64,000 bases of DNA from Bacteroidota bacterium (GTDB lineage: Bacteria > Bacteroidota > Bacteroidia > Chitinophagales > LD1): contig CANJLD010000017.1 of assembly GCA_947475165.1 (NCBI GenBank), positions 29,258 through 93,257 on the forward strand, written 5' to 3'. Made by a program: the position numbers and the translations under genes. Under the pieces are notes generated by a model that was not told where the DNA came from, made no database searches, and was given only the letters and a program-made list of their open reading frames with translations. Shown in pieces: positions 9,542-18,619 of this stretch (positions are counted from its first letter, which is position 1; every line of letters begins with the position of its first letter).

Positions 9542-10564
9542 TTAAATTGTCCAGGTAGTTAAGCCGTGCTGAGTAAAGTTATAACGCATAACACGTCCGC
9601 CTAATTTATTCAGCGTTTCAATCACTTTAAACTTGGCGTTGTAAGGGGCGTAGAAAATCATAAAACCTCCACCGCCTGCACCTGAAATTTTACCTCCAGT
9701 GGCACCTGCCTTAAGGGCTGCGTTATATATTTTCTCCAATTGCGGGTTCGAAATTCCTTCTGCCATAGCACTTTTATGTTGCCAGCTATCATGCAAAATT
9801 TTACCGATGCCGTCAATATTCCCTTTCAACAAGGCTTCTTTCATTTTAATGCTTTGCTCTTTCAAACTATGCATAGCATCAATTGACTTGATGTTTTTCT
9901 TCTTTACGTTTTCCGATTGTTTGGCGATGATAGAAGAAGATAATCTCGAAGTTTCGGTAAAAAACAGAACGAGATTATTCTCTAATTCGTGTAGCCATTT
10001 ATCTTTTACACGCAGCGGATTCACAATTACTTTATCGTTAGCGTAAAATTCCATGTAATTAACTCCACCAAAAGTTGCCGCGTATTGGTCTTGTCTGCCT
10101 CCGTGCATCTTTAAATCTTCGCGTTCAATTTTGTATGCGAGATGCGCAATATCATATTCGCCTAAAGGAAGTTTTAGCCATTCTACAAAAGCACCGAGAA
10201 TTGCAACAACCAATGTTGAAGAAGAACCAAGACCGGAACCGGGGGGAGCATCTACATAAGTAGTCAATTCAAAAGCCAAAGGCTTTTTCACAAACTCTTT
10301 TACTACACGGTTGTAAACGCCCTTCGCTAAATCCAGTTTGCCGTTGATGACTAATTTTTTTTCTGCGCTAACTATTACTTCTTCGTTTCTGTCAATAGCT
10401 TTGATGTGAATCTTCTTTCCACTTAACGGTTTGATAGTGGCATAAGCATACATGCCTATTGTAATATTGAGAATAGCACCGCCATATAAATCGGCATAAG
10501 GCGAAACATCGGTGCCGCCACCGGCTAAACCAAGACGAAGAGGGGCTTTGCTTCTATAAATCAT
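9542..10564 (-). CDS. hddA: GHMP-family kinase, D-glycero-D-manno-heptose 7-phosphate kinase type
   Basis: GHMP kinases phosphorylate small metabolites. The HddA group makes heptose bisphosphate for GDP-heptose used in surface glycans. The 340-residue product starts [20 protein letters not shown], has the ATP-binding motif [10 protein letters not shown] and the C-terminal glycine motif [16 protein letters not shown]. Length and N-terminus agree closely with HddA-type proteins. Two glycosyltransferase genes follow on the same strand, which fits a role in surface polysaccharide. The exact sugar is inferred; other sugar 1-kinases of this branch (for example fucokinase-like) are possible. Confidence 0.85.
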   Translation of the reverse strand: MIYRSKAPLRLGLAGGGTDVSPYADLYGGAILNITIGMYAYATIKPLSGKKIHIKAIDRNEEVIVSAEKKLVINGKLDLAKGVYNRVVKEFVKKPLAFELTTYVDAPPGSGLGSSSTLVVAILGAFVEWLKLPLGEYDIAHLAYKIEREDLKMHGGRQDQYAATFGGVNYMEFYANDKVIVNPLRVKDKWLHELENNLVLFFTETSRLSSSIIAKQSENVKKKNIKSIDAMHSLKEQSIKMKEALLKGNIDGIGKILHDSWQHKSAMAEGISNPQLEKIYNAALKAGATGGKISGAGGGGFMIFYAPYNAKFKVIETLNKLGGRVMRYNFTQHGLTTWTI

Positions 10565-10663
10565 GGGGCAAGTTTAATAAATACAATGGAACGCTGATGA
10601 CGCTGGTTTATTAAGATGAATACAAGAATTAAAAATCAGCGGAAATCATAACCATCTGCGTTA

Positions 10664-11800
10664 TCAGCGTTCTATTGCCTTTTGCACTTCGAAAATCTTT
10701 TTCAGCATTTCGCTCCAGGCATATTTCTTCTTCTCTATTTTAATATTGTCGCGCATTACAAACTCGCGGTGATTAGAATAAAAATCAACCAGCGCATCGG
10801 CAATAGCTGTCGGATTTGGTTCTACCACATAACCCACTTTACCGTTCGGAACAATCTCCGGTAAGCCGCCAACATTTGTAACGAGCATCGGTCTATCAAA
10901 GTGATAACAGATTTGAGTAACCCCGCTTTGCGTGGCGTGTTTGTATGGCTGCACCACCATATCTGCCGCACAGAAATAGTTCCGCACTTCGTTATCGGGA
11001 ATAAAATCGGTTTTCAAAATCAGTTTATCGCGAATGCCCAGTTGCTGAATCATATCAGCATACGGTTTACTGTCGGTATAGAACTCTCCTGCAACTATCA
11101 GTTTCATATTCAGGTTGCGCACACGTTCATCTGCCATTGCCAGTAAAAGCAAATCGAGACCTTTATAATCGCGAATGAAACCGAAGAACAAAATGTATTC
11201 TTCGTTAATAGCAAGTCCGAGTTTTTCGTAGGCTTCGGTTTTAGTAATGGCTGCACCAAAATTATCGAACAAGGGGTGCGGAGAAAAAAGCTTTGGCTTA
11301 TTTGAATCGAATTTATTTAAGTCAGTCAAGACCGATTCGCTCATGGCGATAAAACCATCTACGCTATTCACAAAATATTTTGCCAGAACAAAATCACCGA
11401 TTCTTTTTTCGTGAGGAATGATGTTATCGAGAATGGAAATCACTTTTGTTTTTCCATTCTTCTTTACAATGCGTGAAATTTTACCGAGGCAAGGACCCAT
11501 AAACGGCAACCAGAATTTCACAAGCATTAAATCGGCATTCAGTTTGGCAATTTCCTTTCCTACTTTATACCAATTGAATGGATTGATGGAATTTACTTTT
11601 ACATGTATATATAAATCATCCGGTGCCGGTGCATCGCTGTATTGCGAAGTGCCGGGAAACAAAAACTCAGGATACTGTAAACTGAACGTATAAATCTGAA
11701 CGCTGTGCCCCTGACGGATAAACTCGCGCGCTAAACGTTCGTTGTAAGAAGCCAAACCACCGCGAAGAGGATGGGCGCTGCCAAGGATAATGATTTTCAT
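10664..11800 (-). CDS. Glycosyltransferase family 4-like protein
   Basis: The 378-residue protein has the GT-B architecture: an N-terminal acceptor domain beginning KIIILGSAHPLRGGLASYNE, and a C-terminal donor domain with GFIRDYKGLDLL and the nucleotide-sugar-binding region ending VTNVGGLPEIV. No membrane segment is evident, so it probably acts at the inner face of the membrane in glycan assembly. It overlaps the upstream GT2 gene by 4 bp, implying translational coupling, and is followed by hddA. Donor and acceptor sugars cannot be told from the sequence. Confidence 0.87.
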   Translation of the reverse strand: MKIIILGSAHPLRGGLASYNERLAREFIRQGHSVQIYTFSLQYPEFLFPGTSQYSDAPAPDDLYIHVKVNSINPFNWYKVGKEIAKLNADLMLVKFWLPFMGPCLGKISRIVKKNGKTKVISILDNIIPHEKRIGDFVLAKYFVNSVDGFIAMSESVLTDLNKFDSNKPKLFSPHPLFDNFGAAITKTEAYEKLGLAINEEYILFFGFIRDYKGLDLLLLAMADERVRNLNMKLIVAGEFYTDSKPYADMIQQLGIRDKLILKTDFIPDNEVRNYFCAADMVVQPYKHATQSGVTQICYHFDRPMLVTNVGGLPEIVPNGKVGYVVEPNPTAIADALVDFYSNHREFVMRDNIKIEKKKYAWSEMLKKIFEVQKAIER

Positions 11801-12741
11801 TTGCTGATGTTCGCGTACTTCGAAATATCGTATTGATTTCTATCCGCTGCTTTACGCGAAACCAATTCGCCTAAGAAACCCGCAACAAACAGTTGCACAC
11901 CAATTACCAGCGAAACCAAACCCAGATAGAACAATGGTCTATCGGTCATGTGAAATTGCATGAACACAAATTTTTCAATAGTTAATTCGAGGATGATACA
12001 GAAGCCGAGGAAGAAACTCAATACGCCAAGCCCTCCAAAAATATGCATCGGGCGATTGGCAAAACGTGTCATGAAAGAAACAGAAAGTAAATCAAGAAAA
12101 CCGTAAAGGAATCTTTCCATTCCAAACTTAGTTACTCCGTATTTGCGCGCCTGATGCTGCACCACTTTCTCTCCAATATTTGAATAGCCTGCTTTCTTCG
12201 CCAGCACAGGAATATACCGGTGCATTTCTCCATAAACTTCTACACTCTTTACTACTTCGTTTTTATATGCTTTCAAACCGCAGTTCATATCGTGCAGTTG
12301 AATACCGGTCATGGCACGGGTTGCTCCGTTATAAATTTTAGTGGGAATTGTTTTCGTAATCGGGTCAAATCGTTTTTGTTTCCAGCCGCTTACCAAATCA
12401 AAATCTTCTTCAGTAATCATTTTATACAGCGAAGGAATTTCATCAGGTGAATCCTGTAAATCGGCATCCATCGTAATTACCACATCGCCTTGTGCGTTAC
12501 TGAAGCCGACCTGTAAACCTGCACTCTTTCCGTAATTTTTTCTGAAACGAATTCCTTTGATGTTCGGATTTTGTGCGGATAGTTTTTCAATAACGCTCCA
12601 ACTTTTGTCTTTGCTTCCGTCATCAATCATCAAAACTTCGTAGCTGAAATTATTCGCTTTCATTACGCGCTCAATCCATGCCGCTAATTCAGGCAGCGAT
12701 TCTTCTTCGTTAAATAAAGGAATGACAACTGAGATTTGCAT
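11797..12741 (-). CDS. GT2 polyprenyl-phosphate glycosyltransferase (DPM1/GtrB-like)
   Basis: The 314-residue protein has a GT-A catalytic domain (residues 1-230) with VVIPLFNEEESLPELA, the DDGSKDKSW motif and the metal-binding segment MDADLQDSPDE. Two C-terminal membrane helices follow (about 235-260 and 270-300). This layout is that of enzymes transferring sugars to undecaprenyl phosphate (GtrB, ArnC, DpmA types). It overlaps the GT4 gene by 4 bp and lies 19 bp after the DUF4199 gene. The sugar is unknown. Confidence 0.88.
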   Translation of the reverse strand: MQISVVIPLFNEEESLPELAAWIERVMKANNFSYEVLMIDDGSKDKSWSVIEKLSAQNPNIKGIRFRKNYGKSAGLQVGFSNAQGDVVITMDADLQDSPDEIPSLYKMITEEDFDLVSGWKQKRFDPITKTIPTKIYNGATRAMTGIQLHDMNCGLKAYKNEVVKSVEVYGEMHRYIPVLAKKAGYSNIGEKVVQHQARKYGVTKFGMERFLYGFLDLLSVSFMTRFANRPMHIFGGLGVLSFFLGFCIILELTIEKFVFMQFHMTDRPLFYLGLVSLVIGVQLFVAGFLGELVSRKAADRNQYDISKYANISK

Positions 12742-12759
12742 TGGGCAAATAAAATAAGT

Positions 12760-13320
12760 TTAAGTGGACGGAAATTCCCGAACCGGTTTTACCTCTGAAT
12801 TTCTTTTAATAAACGCAGCAATTATCAAGCTTAACACAATTCCAAACAGCATGTAGAAGCCAAAAGTTTTCGCAGTTTCAAGCAAAGTTGGTTTGAATTT
12901 TTCAAGAGTAAACCCTTCCATCGTTTCTTCAATCTGCTCATCCGGTGCCCCGAATTTTTCCATCGAATCCGCGGTAGTGGTTTTAATCAGTTGAAGCAAT
13001 TGTTCCGGATACTCTGTATCAATTACATTCGGAATAAGATACTGCATACACGAGCTTCCCAATGACGAAACCGCGTATATAATAAACACGGCAATAAACG
13101 CATCTTTAAAAGAAATTATCCCACCACTCTCTTTGCGGAAAGAGATTCCACCCCAAATAGGAATAAAAATGCTGATGCCGAAGAACAGCAGTCCGATAGC
13201 GATCTGCATATAGAATGAACCAAACAATTGTCTGTAGAAAAAATAGGATAGAAAACTGATGATGCACATGACCATAAACCCAATGGCACCATAACGAAGC
13301 GGAGTTGAAAATTTATTCAT
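12760..13320 (-). CDS. DUF4199-family membrane protein
   Basis: The 186-residue protein shows three hydrophobic segments near residues 10-30, 38-58 and 75-100, then a charged region and a last helix near 150-172. This is the layout of the Bacteroidota DUF4199 family, whose function is not established. It starts 6 bp after the dihydroorotase-like gene and ends 19 bp before the GT2 gene, so the three are probably one transcript. The assignment rests on overall pattern and the usual neighbours. Confidence 0.72.
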   Translation of the reverse strand: MNKFSTPLRYGAIGFMVMCIISFLSYFFYRQLFGSFYMQIAIGLLFFGISIFIPIWGGISFRKESGGIISFKDAFIAVFIIYAVSSLGSSCMQYLIPNVIDTEYPEQLLQLIKTTTADSMEKFGAPDEQIEETMEGFTLEKFKPTLLETAKTFGFYMLFGIVLSLIIAAFIKRNSEVKPVREFPST

Positions 13321-13326
13321 GAGAGT

Positions 13327-14592
13327 TTAATTGAGTTGAATTTTACCCTTATTAATTACGCCCAACGCCTTGCCAACGAAATTTGTTCCTACAAACGGAG
13401 TATTCTTTGATTTTGATTTTATCTCACTTACCGAAAATGTCCATTTCAATTCCGGATTGAACAAGGTTAAATCTGCCTCCGCTCCTTCTTCAATCTTATT
13501 TTCCAAGCCAAGAACTCTTCTCGGGTTGTTTGAAATCGCTGCTATAATTTTCGTCAACTCAACCTTTCCTTTTAATACTGTATTCGCTAAAGCAAAGCAG
13601 GTTTCTAAACCTATCATTCCAAAATCTGCTTTATCAAATTCCAGGTTCTTACATTCTTCATCGTGCGGTTGATGGGCAGAAGTTATGGTATCAATAGTTC
13701 CGTCAGCAATTCCTTTTATCAGTGCAGCAATATCTTCTTTGGAGCGAAGATGTGGATTCACTTTACAGTTGGTGTTGTAATTGGCAACAGCCGTTTCATC
13801 CAATACTAAATTATATGCATTAACCGAAGATGAAATTTTCAGACCTTTCTTTTTTGAAATGCGAATCAGTTCCACACTGCGCTTTAAAGATATATCGAGC
13901 AGGTGAAGTTTCGATTCAGTGTATTCGAGAATATATAAATCGCGGTTCACTGCAATTTCTTCGGCAAGTGCCGGTGCACCGGGCAAGCCGAGTTTGGTAC
14001 TCGTCACTCCTTCGTTCATCGCACCGTTTTTCGAAATGCTTTTTTCTTCGGGGTGATTCATTATTAAACCATCAAATGCTTTAACATACAAAAGCGCACG
14101 CTCTACCATGCCTGCATTAGCACTCGCTTTTATTCCATCGCTGAACGCAACAGCTCCGGCACCATACATATCATACATCTCTGCCAGGTTATGCCCTTCT
14201 GTGTTTTCTGAAACGGCACCAAGAGGATGAACGTTTACAATTTCATCGGCCGATTTGCGCAATACATATTCTATCTGCGCTTTGGTTTGTGTAACCGGTT
14301 GCGTATTGGGCATGCAACAGATATGAGTGAAACCTCCAAAGGCTGCTGCTGCACATCCGCTTTCAATAGTTTCCTTTTGTTCGTAACCGGGGTCAGCGAG
14401 GTAAGTGTTTAAATCGAACCAGCCGAGTGATACGTGCAGGTTGTCGGCTTTTACCTCTTTAGCTTTTGAGGTGTTCGGCAGCTTAGCACCAATCTTTTTG
14501 ATTTTGCCGTTGCTGATTAAAATATCTTTTACCTGATTGTGAAATGCGGAGCCGGTATCTATGATGCGAGCGGAGCGAATGATTATTTCCAT
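13327..14592 (-). CDS. Dihydroorotase homologue lacking the metal-binding residues
   Basis: This is a 421-residue amidohydrolase-fold protein of the PyrC/allantoinase type. I start it at ATG 14592; the frame extends to a TTG at 14604. The family scaffold is clear: GWFDLNTYLADPGYE, CCMPNTQP, NHPEE, KLHLLDISLKRSVELI and TSAHQPHDEE. However, the HxH ligands after the first strand are replaced by NTY, the later catalytic His of the HISTxxS motif is Asp (LLDIS), and the DHAPH aspartate is Ala (AHQPH). An active binuclear zinc centre is therefore unlikely. Such dead PyrC homologues are known as non-catalytic partners of aspartate transcarbamoylase (PyrC'), and degenerate forms are frequent in Bacteroidota. 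No pyrB is nearby. Confidence 0.85.
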   Translation of the reverse strand: MEIIIRSARIIDTGSAFHNQVKDILISNGKIKKIGAKLPNTSKAKEVKADNLHVSLGWFDLNTYLADPGYEQKETIESGCAAAAFGGFTHICCMPNTQPVTQTKAQIEYVLRKSADEIVNVHPLGAVSENTEGHNLAEMYDMYGAGAVAFSDGIKASANAGMVERALLYVKAFDGLIMNHPEEKSISKNGAMNEGVTSTKLGLPGAPALAEEIAVNRDLYILEYTESKLHLLDISLKRSVELIRISKKKGLKISSSVNAYNLVLDETAVANYNTNCKVNPHLRSKEDIAALIKGIADGTIDTITSAHQPHDEECKNLEFDKADFGMIGLETCFALANTVLKGKVELTKIIAAISNNPRRVLGLENKIEEGAEADLTLFNPELKWTFSVSEIKSKSKNTPFVGTNFVGKALGVINKGKIQLN

Positions 14593-14660
14593 ACCGAAGG
14601 TCAAATATAGAAAAGGTTAGCAGTTATTAGTGATTGGTTAATTGGTTTAGACAAATACTT

Positions 14661-14720
14661 ATGCCATGACTATTTTTGAAATTCGGCCATAAGGATAAAA
14701 ATACTCTTTAGTCATGGCAT
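14661..14720. repeat. 12-bp perfect inverted repeat next to the TPR-kinase stop
   Basis: ATGCCATGACTA at 14661-14672 is the exact complement of 14709-14720, separated by 36 bp and ending 3 bp from the TPR-kinase stop. There is no T tract. It could be an mRNA end structure or a relic of a small palindromic insertion in the dihydroorotase promoter region. Confidence 0.6.
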
Positions 14721-14723
14721 GAG

Positions 14724-16520
14724 TTACTTAGCTGGAAGCAATATTTGAAATACGCTTCCCTGAGGTTCATTTTCTTCAATCCAGATTTTGCCTCTCATTT
14801 TTTCGACAATGCTTTTTACCGTGGAAAGACCGATACCGGTACCATCGGCACCACTGGCATTTTCCACGCGACTAAACATTTCGAAAACTTTTTCGCGAGC
14901 TTCTTCCGGAATTCCAACTCCGTTATCAGCAACTGATATTTGGAAGAAGTTCCCTTTTGCCTCAGAAGAAATATTGATGGTTGGTTTTCCGCTACTGTTG
15001 TATTTAATGGCATTGGTCACTAAATTCTGAAACACCTGCAGCATCTGTATATCATCCGCCATTAGCATGGGCAGATTTTCAAAACTCACTTCTGCATTTT
15101 TTTCAGCAATAAGTTTGGTAAGATTTATCTTGAGCTGCTCTGCAATTTTGTTCAGGTCAACCGGTTTCATTACGTTTTGTTTCCCTCTAGCAGAGTTAAG
15201 AATACGTGTAACCATTTCGTCCATCCGCTTGCTGCCATCTACTGCAAAACGCAGAAACTGCTTCTCTTCTTCCGTAAGTTTATCATTCAGTTTTGTCTCG
15301 AGAATGCTCATATAGGTGGAAACCATACGGAGCGGCTCGCGCAAATCGTGTGAGGTGGTGCGTGCGTAATTGTTCAGGTCTTTATTCAGCTTCTGCAATT
15401 CGGCAGATTGCGATTGCATTTCGTCATTCAGCCTGCGGAAATGCTCTGCATCTTCCTGCACATTTTTTTGCTTTTCCTTTTCCGAATCGAAAATAGAGCC
15501 GATGGTTTTTTCTAGAATATCGTTAGAGACAAACGAAATATCGAGGTCTTTAAAATGTTCGTAGGCTTTTTGGTACTCCCCTTTGGCGGCATACAATTCG
15601 TAAAAAATATCGTTGCGTATCTGCCTGTCGTATATATATGGATACTTGTCTATTACTTTTTGCATCGCTGCAAAATATTTATCGCCTTCTTCTATGCGAC
15701 CTGTGCGGTAAAGCAATTTGGTAAACGTAAAGTAAGAGTAGTTAAGCCTTAGTTCATCACCCAGTTTCTCGCGTATGCGCACCGCTTCACGGATATATTT
15801 TTCAGCCGGTTCAAACCGGTCTTGCTGTAAATGAATAATGCAGATGTAATTATTCAGTATGGCCCACTGCTCGGTTTCGCTAAGGTCGCCATACGAGTTA
15901 TATAATTCTTCATAAGCGACAAGCGAAGTTTCGTACTCGCGCTTATACATGCGCAAATTGGCGAAAGTGAGTTTGGTTTTAAAAAACAACTGCCGGTCGT
16001 TAATACCATCGCAATACTTCAACGCTTCCTGAATAAAAGGAACTGCAATAGCATGCAAACCCATTTGGCTGTACATTACACCAAGCGAATAATTGGTCAT
16101 GTGGTGCAAGGGATAATACTCAATAGACTGGCACCGGCTTGATTCCAATAGACGCAATGCCTGCTGCAACAAATTTAATTCGTTGGGATAATCGCGTAGC
16201 ATGTGATAAGCGGTACCGGTGGCGTTGAGTGCCTTTATGCGCCAGAAAAAATCGGGAAGGTCTTCGCATTGCTCAAGTGCCAGCTTAGCGTAATCCAGTG
16301 CTTTCACATGATCGAGCGTATAGCTTAACTGAAAAGAAGAAAGGAGGAGATAGGCACGGGTAGTAGATTCATCGTCTTCTAAATCAATTGCGAGTTGAAG
16401 AAGTTGTGCTATTTGTTGTTCCGTAACCGGTTCTTTCTTTTTCAGCAATGCTTCGTGCCTCGCAAGTTCGGCTTCGAGATTCTGTTGTGCTTCCTGAAGT
16501 ATTTTTTGTTCGGCAGTCAT
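14724..16520 (-). CDS. Cytoplasmic TPR-repeat sensor histidine kinase
   Basis: The 598-residue protein has an N-terminal tetratricopeptide superhelix (about residues 40-340; motifs such as ALDYAKLALEQCEDLP and AEKYIREAVRIREKLG), a coiled coil (about 345-385) and a HisKA dimerisation domain with the phosphoacceptor box TSHDLREPLRMV. The HATPase domain contains NLVTNAIKYN, DNGVGIPEEA and GTGIGLSTV. There is no signal peptide or membrane helix, so it is a soluble kinase whose input is probably a protein or peptide bound by the TPRs. Its start is 3 bp after the stop of the BatA/VWA-like gene, so the two form an operon. No response regulator gene is adjacent. Confidence 0.9.
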   Translation of the reverse strand: MTAEQKILQEAQQNLEAELARHEALLKKKEPVTEQQIAQLLQLAIDLEDDESTTRAYLLLSSFQLSYTLDHVKALDYAKLALEQCEDLPDFFWRIKALNATGTAYHMLRDYPNELNLLQQALRLLESSRCQSIEYYPLHHMTNYSLGVMYSQMGLHAIAVPFIQEALKYCDGINDRQLFFKTKLTFANLRMYKREYETSLVAYEELYNSYGDLSETEQWAILNNYICIIHLQQDRFEPAEKYIREAVRIREKLGDELRLNYSYFTFTKLLYRTGRIEEGDKYFAAMQKVIDKYPYIYDRQIRNDIFYELYAAKGEYQKAYEHFKDLDISFVSNDILEKTIGSIFDSEKEKQKNVQEDAEHFRRLNDEMQSQSAELQKLNKDLNNYARTTSHDLREPLRMVSTYMSILETKLNDKLTEEEKQFLRFAVDGSKRMDEMVTRILNSARGKQNVMKPVDLNKIAEQLKINLTKLIAEKNAEVSFENLPMLMADDIQMLQVFQNLVTNAIKYNSSGKPTINISSEAKGNFFQISVADNGVGIPEEAREKVFEMFSRVENASGADGTGIGLSTVKSIVEKMRGKIWIEENEPQGSVFQILLPAK

Positions 16521-16523
16521 GGG

Positions 16524-18548
16524 TTAAACTTTCCAGAAACGAAGCAAAGCAATTTCGATGGCAAGAAAAAGTAGTGTGAGCATTAAACAAAGTTTCCAGA
16601 GCGGAGTGCCGCGGTCGAGTTCTTTTACCACGCTTGCCACTTCGGCATTGGCACCGTTTACTACATTAATGTTTAACTGCGGGTATTGTTCTTTCAGTTG
16701 CGAAGCGTTTTGAAATTTCATATCCGATTCTTTTCTATCGAAATTGAGGGCAAGCAAATTAGTGGAATCAGAATTTTCTAATCCTACATTATAGAAGCCC
16801 GACTTCTTTATTTGCTCATTTAAGCCGAGCAGCATTTTGTTGCCTACCGCTAACTGCTCGGGTATGAACTCTACGTTATCGCCTTTTATTTTATAAACCT
16901 TTTCACCTGATACTTTTTTTGCGTCTACTTCCACCCGTGTTTTATCGCCAATAAAATAACTGATGTTTCCGCTGCGGATGTTCAGCACTGCCATTTTATA
17001 AAGCATGGGAACGAAGATGGCATGCACCGGTAAGTCAGAAAAATTCTGGTCGAGCGGAGAGCCGCAGATATAGAGCGAGCCGCTGCCGTGCGGATAACGA
17101 CTGAAAAAAGAGTTGCCGTCTTTCAAAGTGAGAATGGCTTCTTCGTTAGAAGCAGTGGAACGGGTGAACTGATAATATTTTTTTATGCGCGGCAGGTTCA
17201 TATTCTCGGGTATGCGCTCGAATACATCTTTAAAAATATTCTGCTGAAGATTGATGCCTGCTAAGTCCTGTTGTGTTTCGGAGAAACCGGTGATGGAATT
17301 TGCCTGCAGATTATTCAGGAACCGGTTGTAAGATTCCATATCGCATTGCGCGGCAGGGAAAACTGCTACCGCTCCTCCATCGGTTACATAGGCGTTTACA
17401 GCCGCTGCGAGCGATGCAGGAATGTTTTTCAGGTTGTCGATAATGACGAGTTGATTTCCTTTCAGCGCATTTGCATCGAAGGCAGAAACCAGTGTGGAAG
17501 TGTAATCGAACTCCGCCTGATTTTTGAAGAGGGCATCGAGAAACTGATTCGATTTGTTTTCGCTGAAAGCAAGCACTTTTATTTTTTCAATCACATTAAA
17601 GGCGAGGAAATAATTGTCGTCATAAGTTATAGGGAAATCCTGAACCTGCAATTCGGCTTTGTTCCAGTTGGGCTGGTTGAGCACAAAGGTCATGGTGTCA
17701 TATATATAGGAGTTGGGCTCTACCGAAAAATCGGCCATTGCTTTGGTTTGATTGTTCAGCTTTAAAACAATGCGGTTGTTCTCTATCGCCTTCTCTCCGC
17801 TGTTCGAAATTTTTACAATCAGTTGTGTTTGCTGGTTGAGCAGCTGCACCGGTTCGTTAAACCAAACGGTATCTATATAAACATTGGCCTGCGCATCGGC
17901 AGCGAGGGGAATTAAATTGTAAGCCACCGCTGAATCAACACTAAGTGCGCCCATGTTCTTTTGAAAATCAGAAAGCAGATAAGCAATTTGATTTTTACCG
18001 TTCTCTCTGCTTAACGCATCTTTCTGCCTCTTCGTAATTTCGGAAAGGCTGCGCACAGCCGGTGAAATTTCGAGCTCATCAATCATGCTGATGAATTCTT
18101 CTTTACCGGTAAGCCGCTGATGCTTGCCTTCAAAATCGTTACTCAATAACTGGAACTGGTCATCGGCAGAATAGTTCCGCGCAATTTCTTTGGCGGCAAG
18201 CTTTGCTTTGTCAAACAGGCTTCTTCCATCGCTTACGGCATTCATCGAAAATGAATTATCAATATAAATGCTCACGTATTTTCTGCCGGTGGTTACTCCG
18301 TTGTGTTTGTTGGGAATAAAGGGCTGGGCAAATGCAAAAACCAAAAAGGCAAGGGCAAGAAGGCGCGAAGCTAACACCAAAAGATGTTTGAGTTTGCTGC
18401 GCGATGAGGTTTCCTGTTTTACCTCGCGCAGAAACTGCACGTTGCTGAAATAAACGGTTTTGTATCTGCGAAAATTAAAGAGATGGACGATGATGGGAAC
18501 AGCCAGCGCGGCAAGAGCAAACAGAAACAGAGGGAAAACAAATTGCAT
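16524..18548 (-). CDS. BatA/VWA-like membrane protein
   Basis: This protein of about 674 residues starts at ATG 18548 (MQFVFPLFLFALAALAVP); a TTG at 18572 is less likely. It has the N-terminal BatA/aerotolerance-type region with two membrane helices (residues 1-24 and about 58-78). A von Willebrand A-like domain follows with the metal-site motif IYIDNSFSMNA. A long periplasmic beta-rich region leads to a C-terminal helix (CLMLTLLFLAIEIALL). In Bacteroidota such proteins are widespread and often near moxR/bat or dihydroorotase genes, as here; their molecular role is uncertain. The TPR kinase follows after 3 bp. Confidence 0.85.
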   Translation of the reverse strand: MQFVFPLFLFALAALAVPIIVHLFNFRRYKTVYFSNVQFLREVKQETSSRSKLKHLLVLASRLLALAFLVFAFAQPFIPNKHNGVTTGRKYVSIYIDNSFSMNAVSDGRSLFDKAKLAAKEIARNYSADDQFQLLSNDFEGKHQRLTGKEEFISMIDELEISPAVRSLSEITKRQKDALSRENGKNQIAYLLSDFQKNMGALSVDSAVAYNLIPLAADAQANVYIDTVWFNEPVQLLNQQTQLIVKISNSGEKAIENNRIVLKLNNQTKAMADFSVEPNSYIYDTMTFVLNQPNWNKAELQVQDFPITYDDNYFLAFNVIEKIKVLAFSENKSNQFLDALFKNQAEFDYTSTLVSAFDANALKGNQLVIIDNLKNIPASLAAAVNAYVTDGGAVAVFPAAQCDMESYNRFLNNLQANSITGFSETQQDLAGINLQQNIFKDVFERIPENMNLPRIKKYYQFTRSTASNEEAILTLKDGNSFFSRYPHGSGSLYICGSPLDQNFSDLPVHAIFVPMLYKMAVLNIRSGNISYFIGDKTRVEVDAKKVSGEKVYKIKGDNVEFIPEQLAVGNKMLLGLNEQIKKSGFYNVGLENSDSTNLLALNFDRKESDMKFQNASQLKEQYPQLNINVVNGANAEVASVVKELDRGTPLWKLCLMLTLLFLAIEIALLRFWKV

Positions 18549-18594
18549 GGGGACAATAATAAACAAAAGCAAGCAGGCAATTGGTGAGGAGAGG

Positions 18595-18619
18595 GAAGAT
18601 GTAGGAAATCTACATCTTC
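18595..18619 (-). terminator. Hairpin overlapping the stop of the LRR gene
   Basis: A perfect 10-bp stem (GAAGATGTAG at 18595-18604 with 18610-18619) includes the TAG stop of the LRR gene. It lacks a clear T run, so it may protect the mRNA end more than terminate transcription. Confidence 0.45.
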
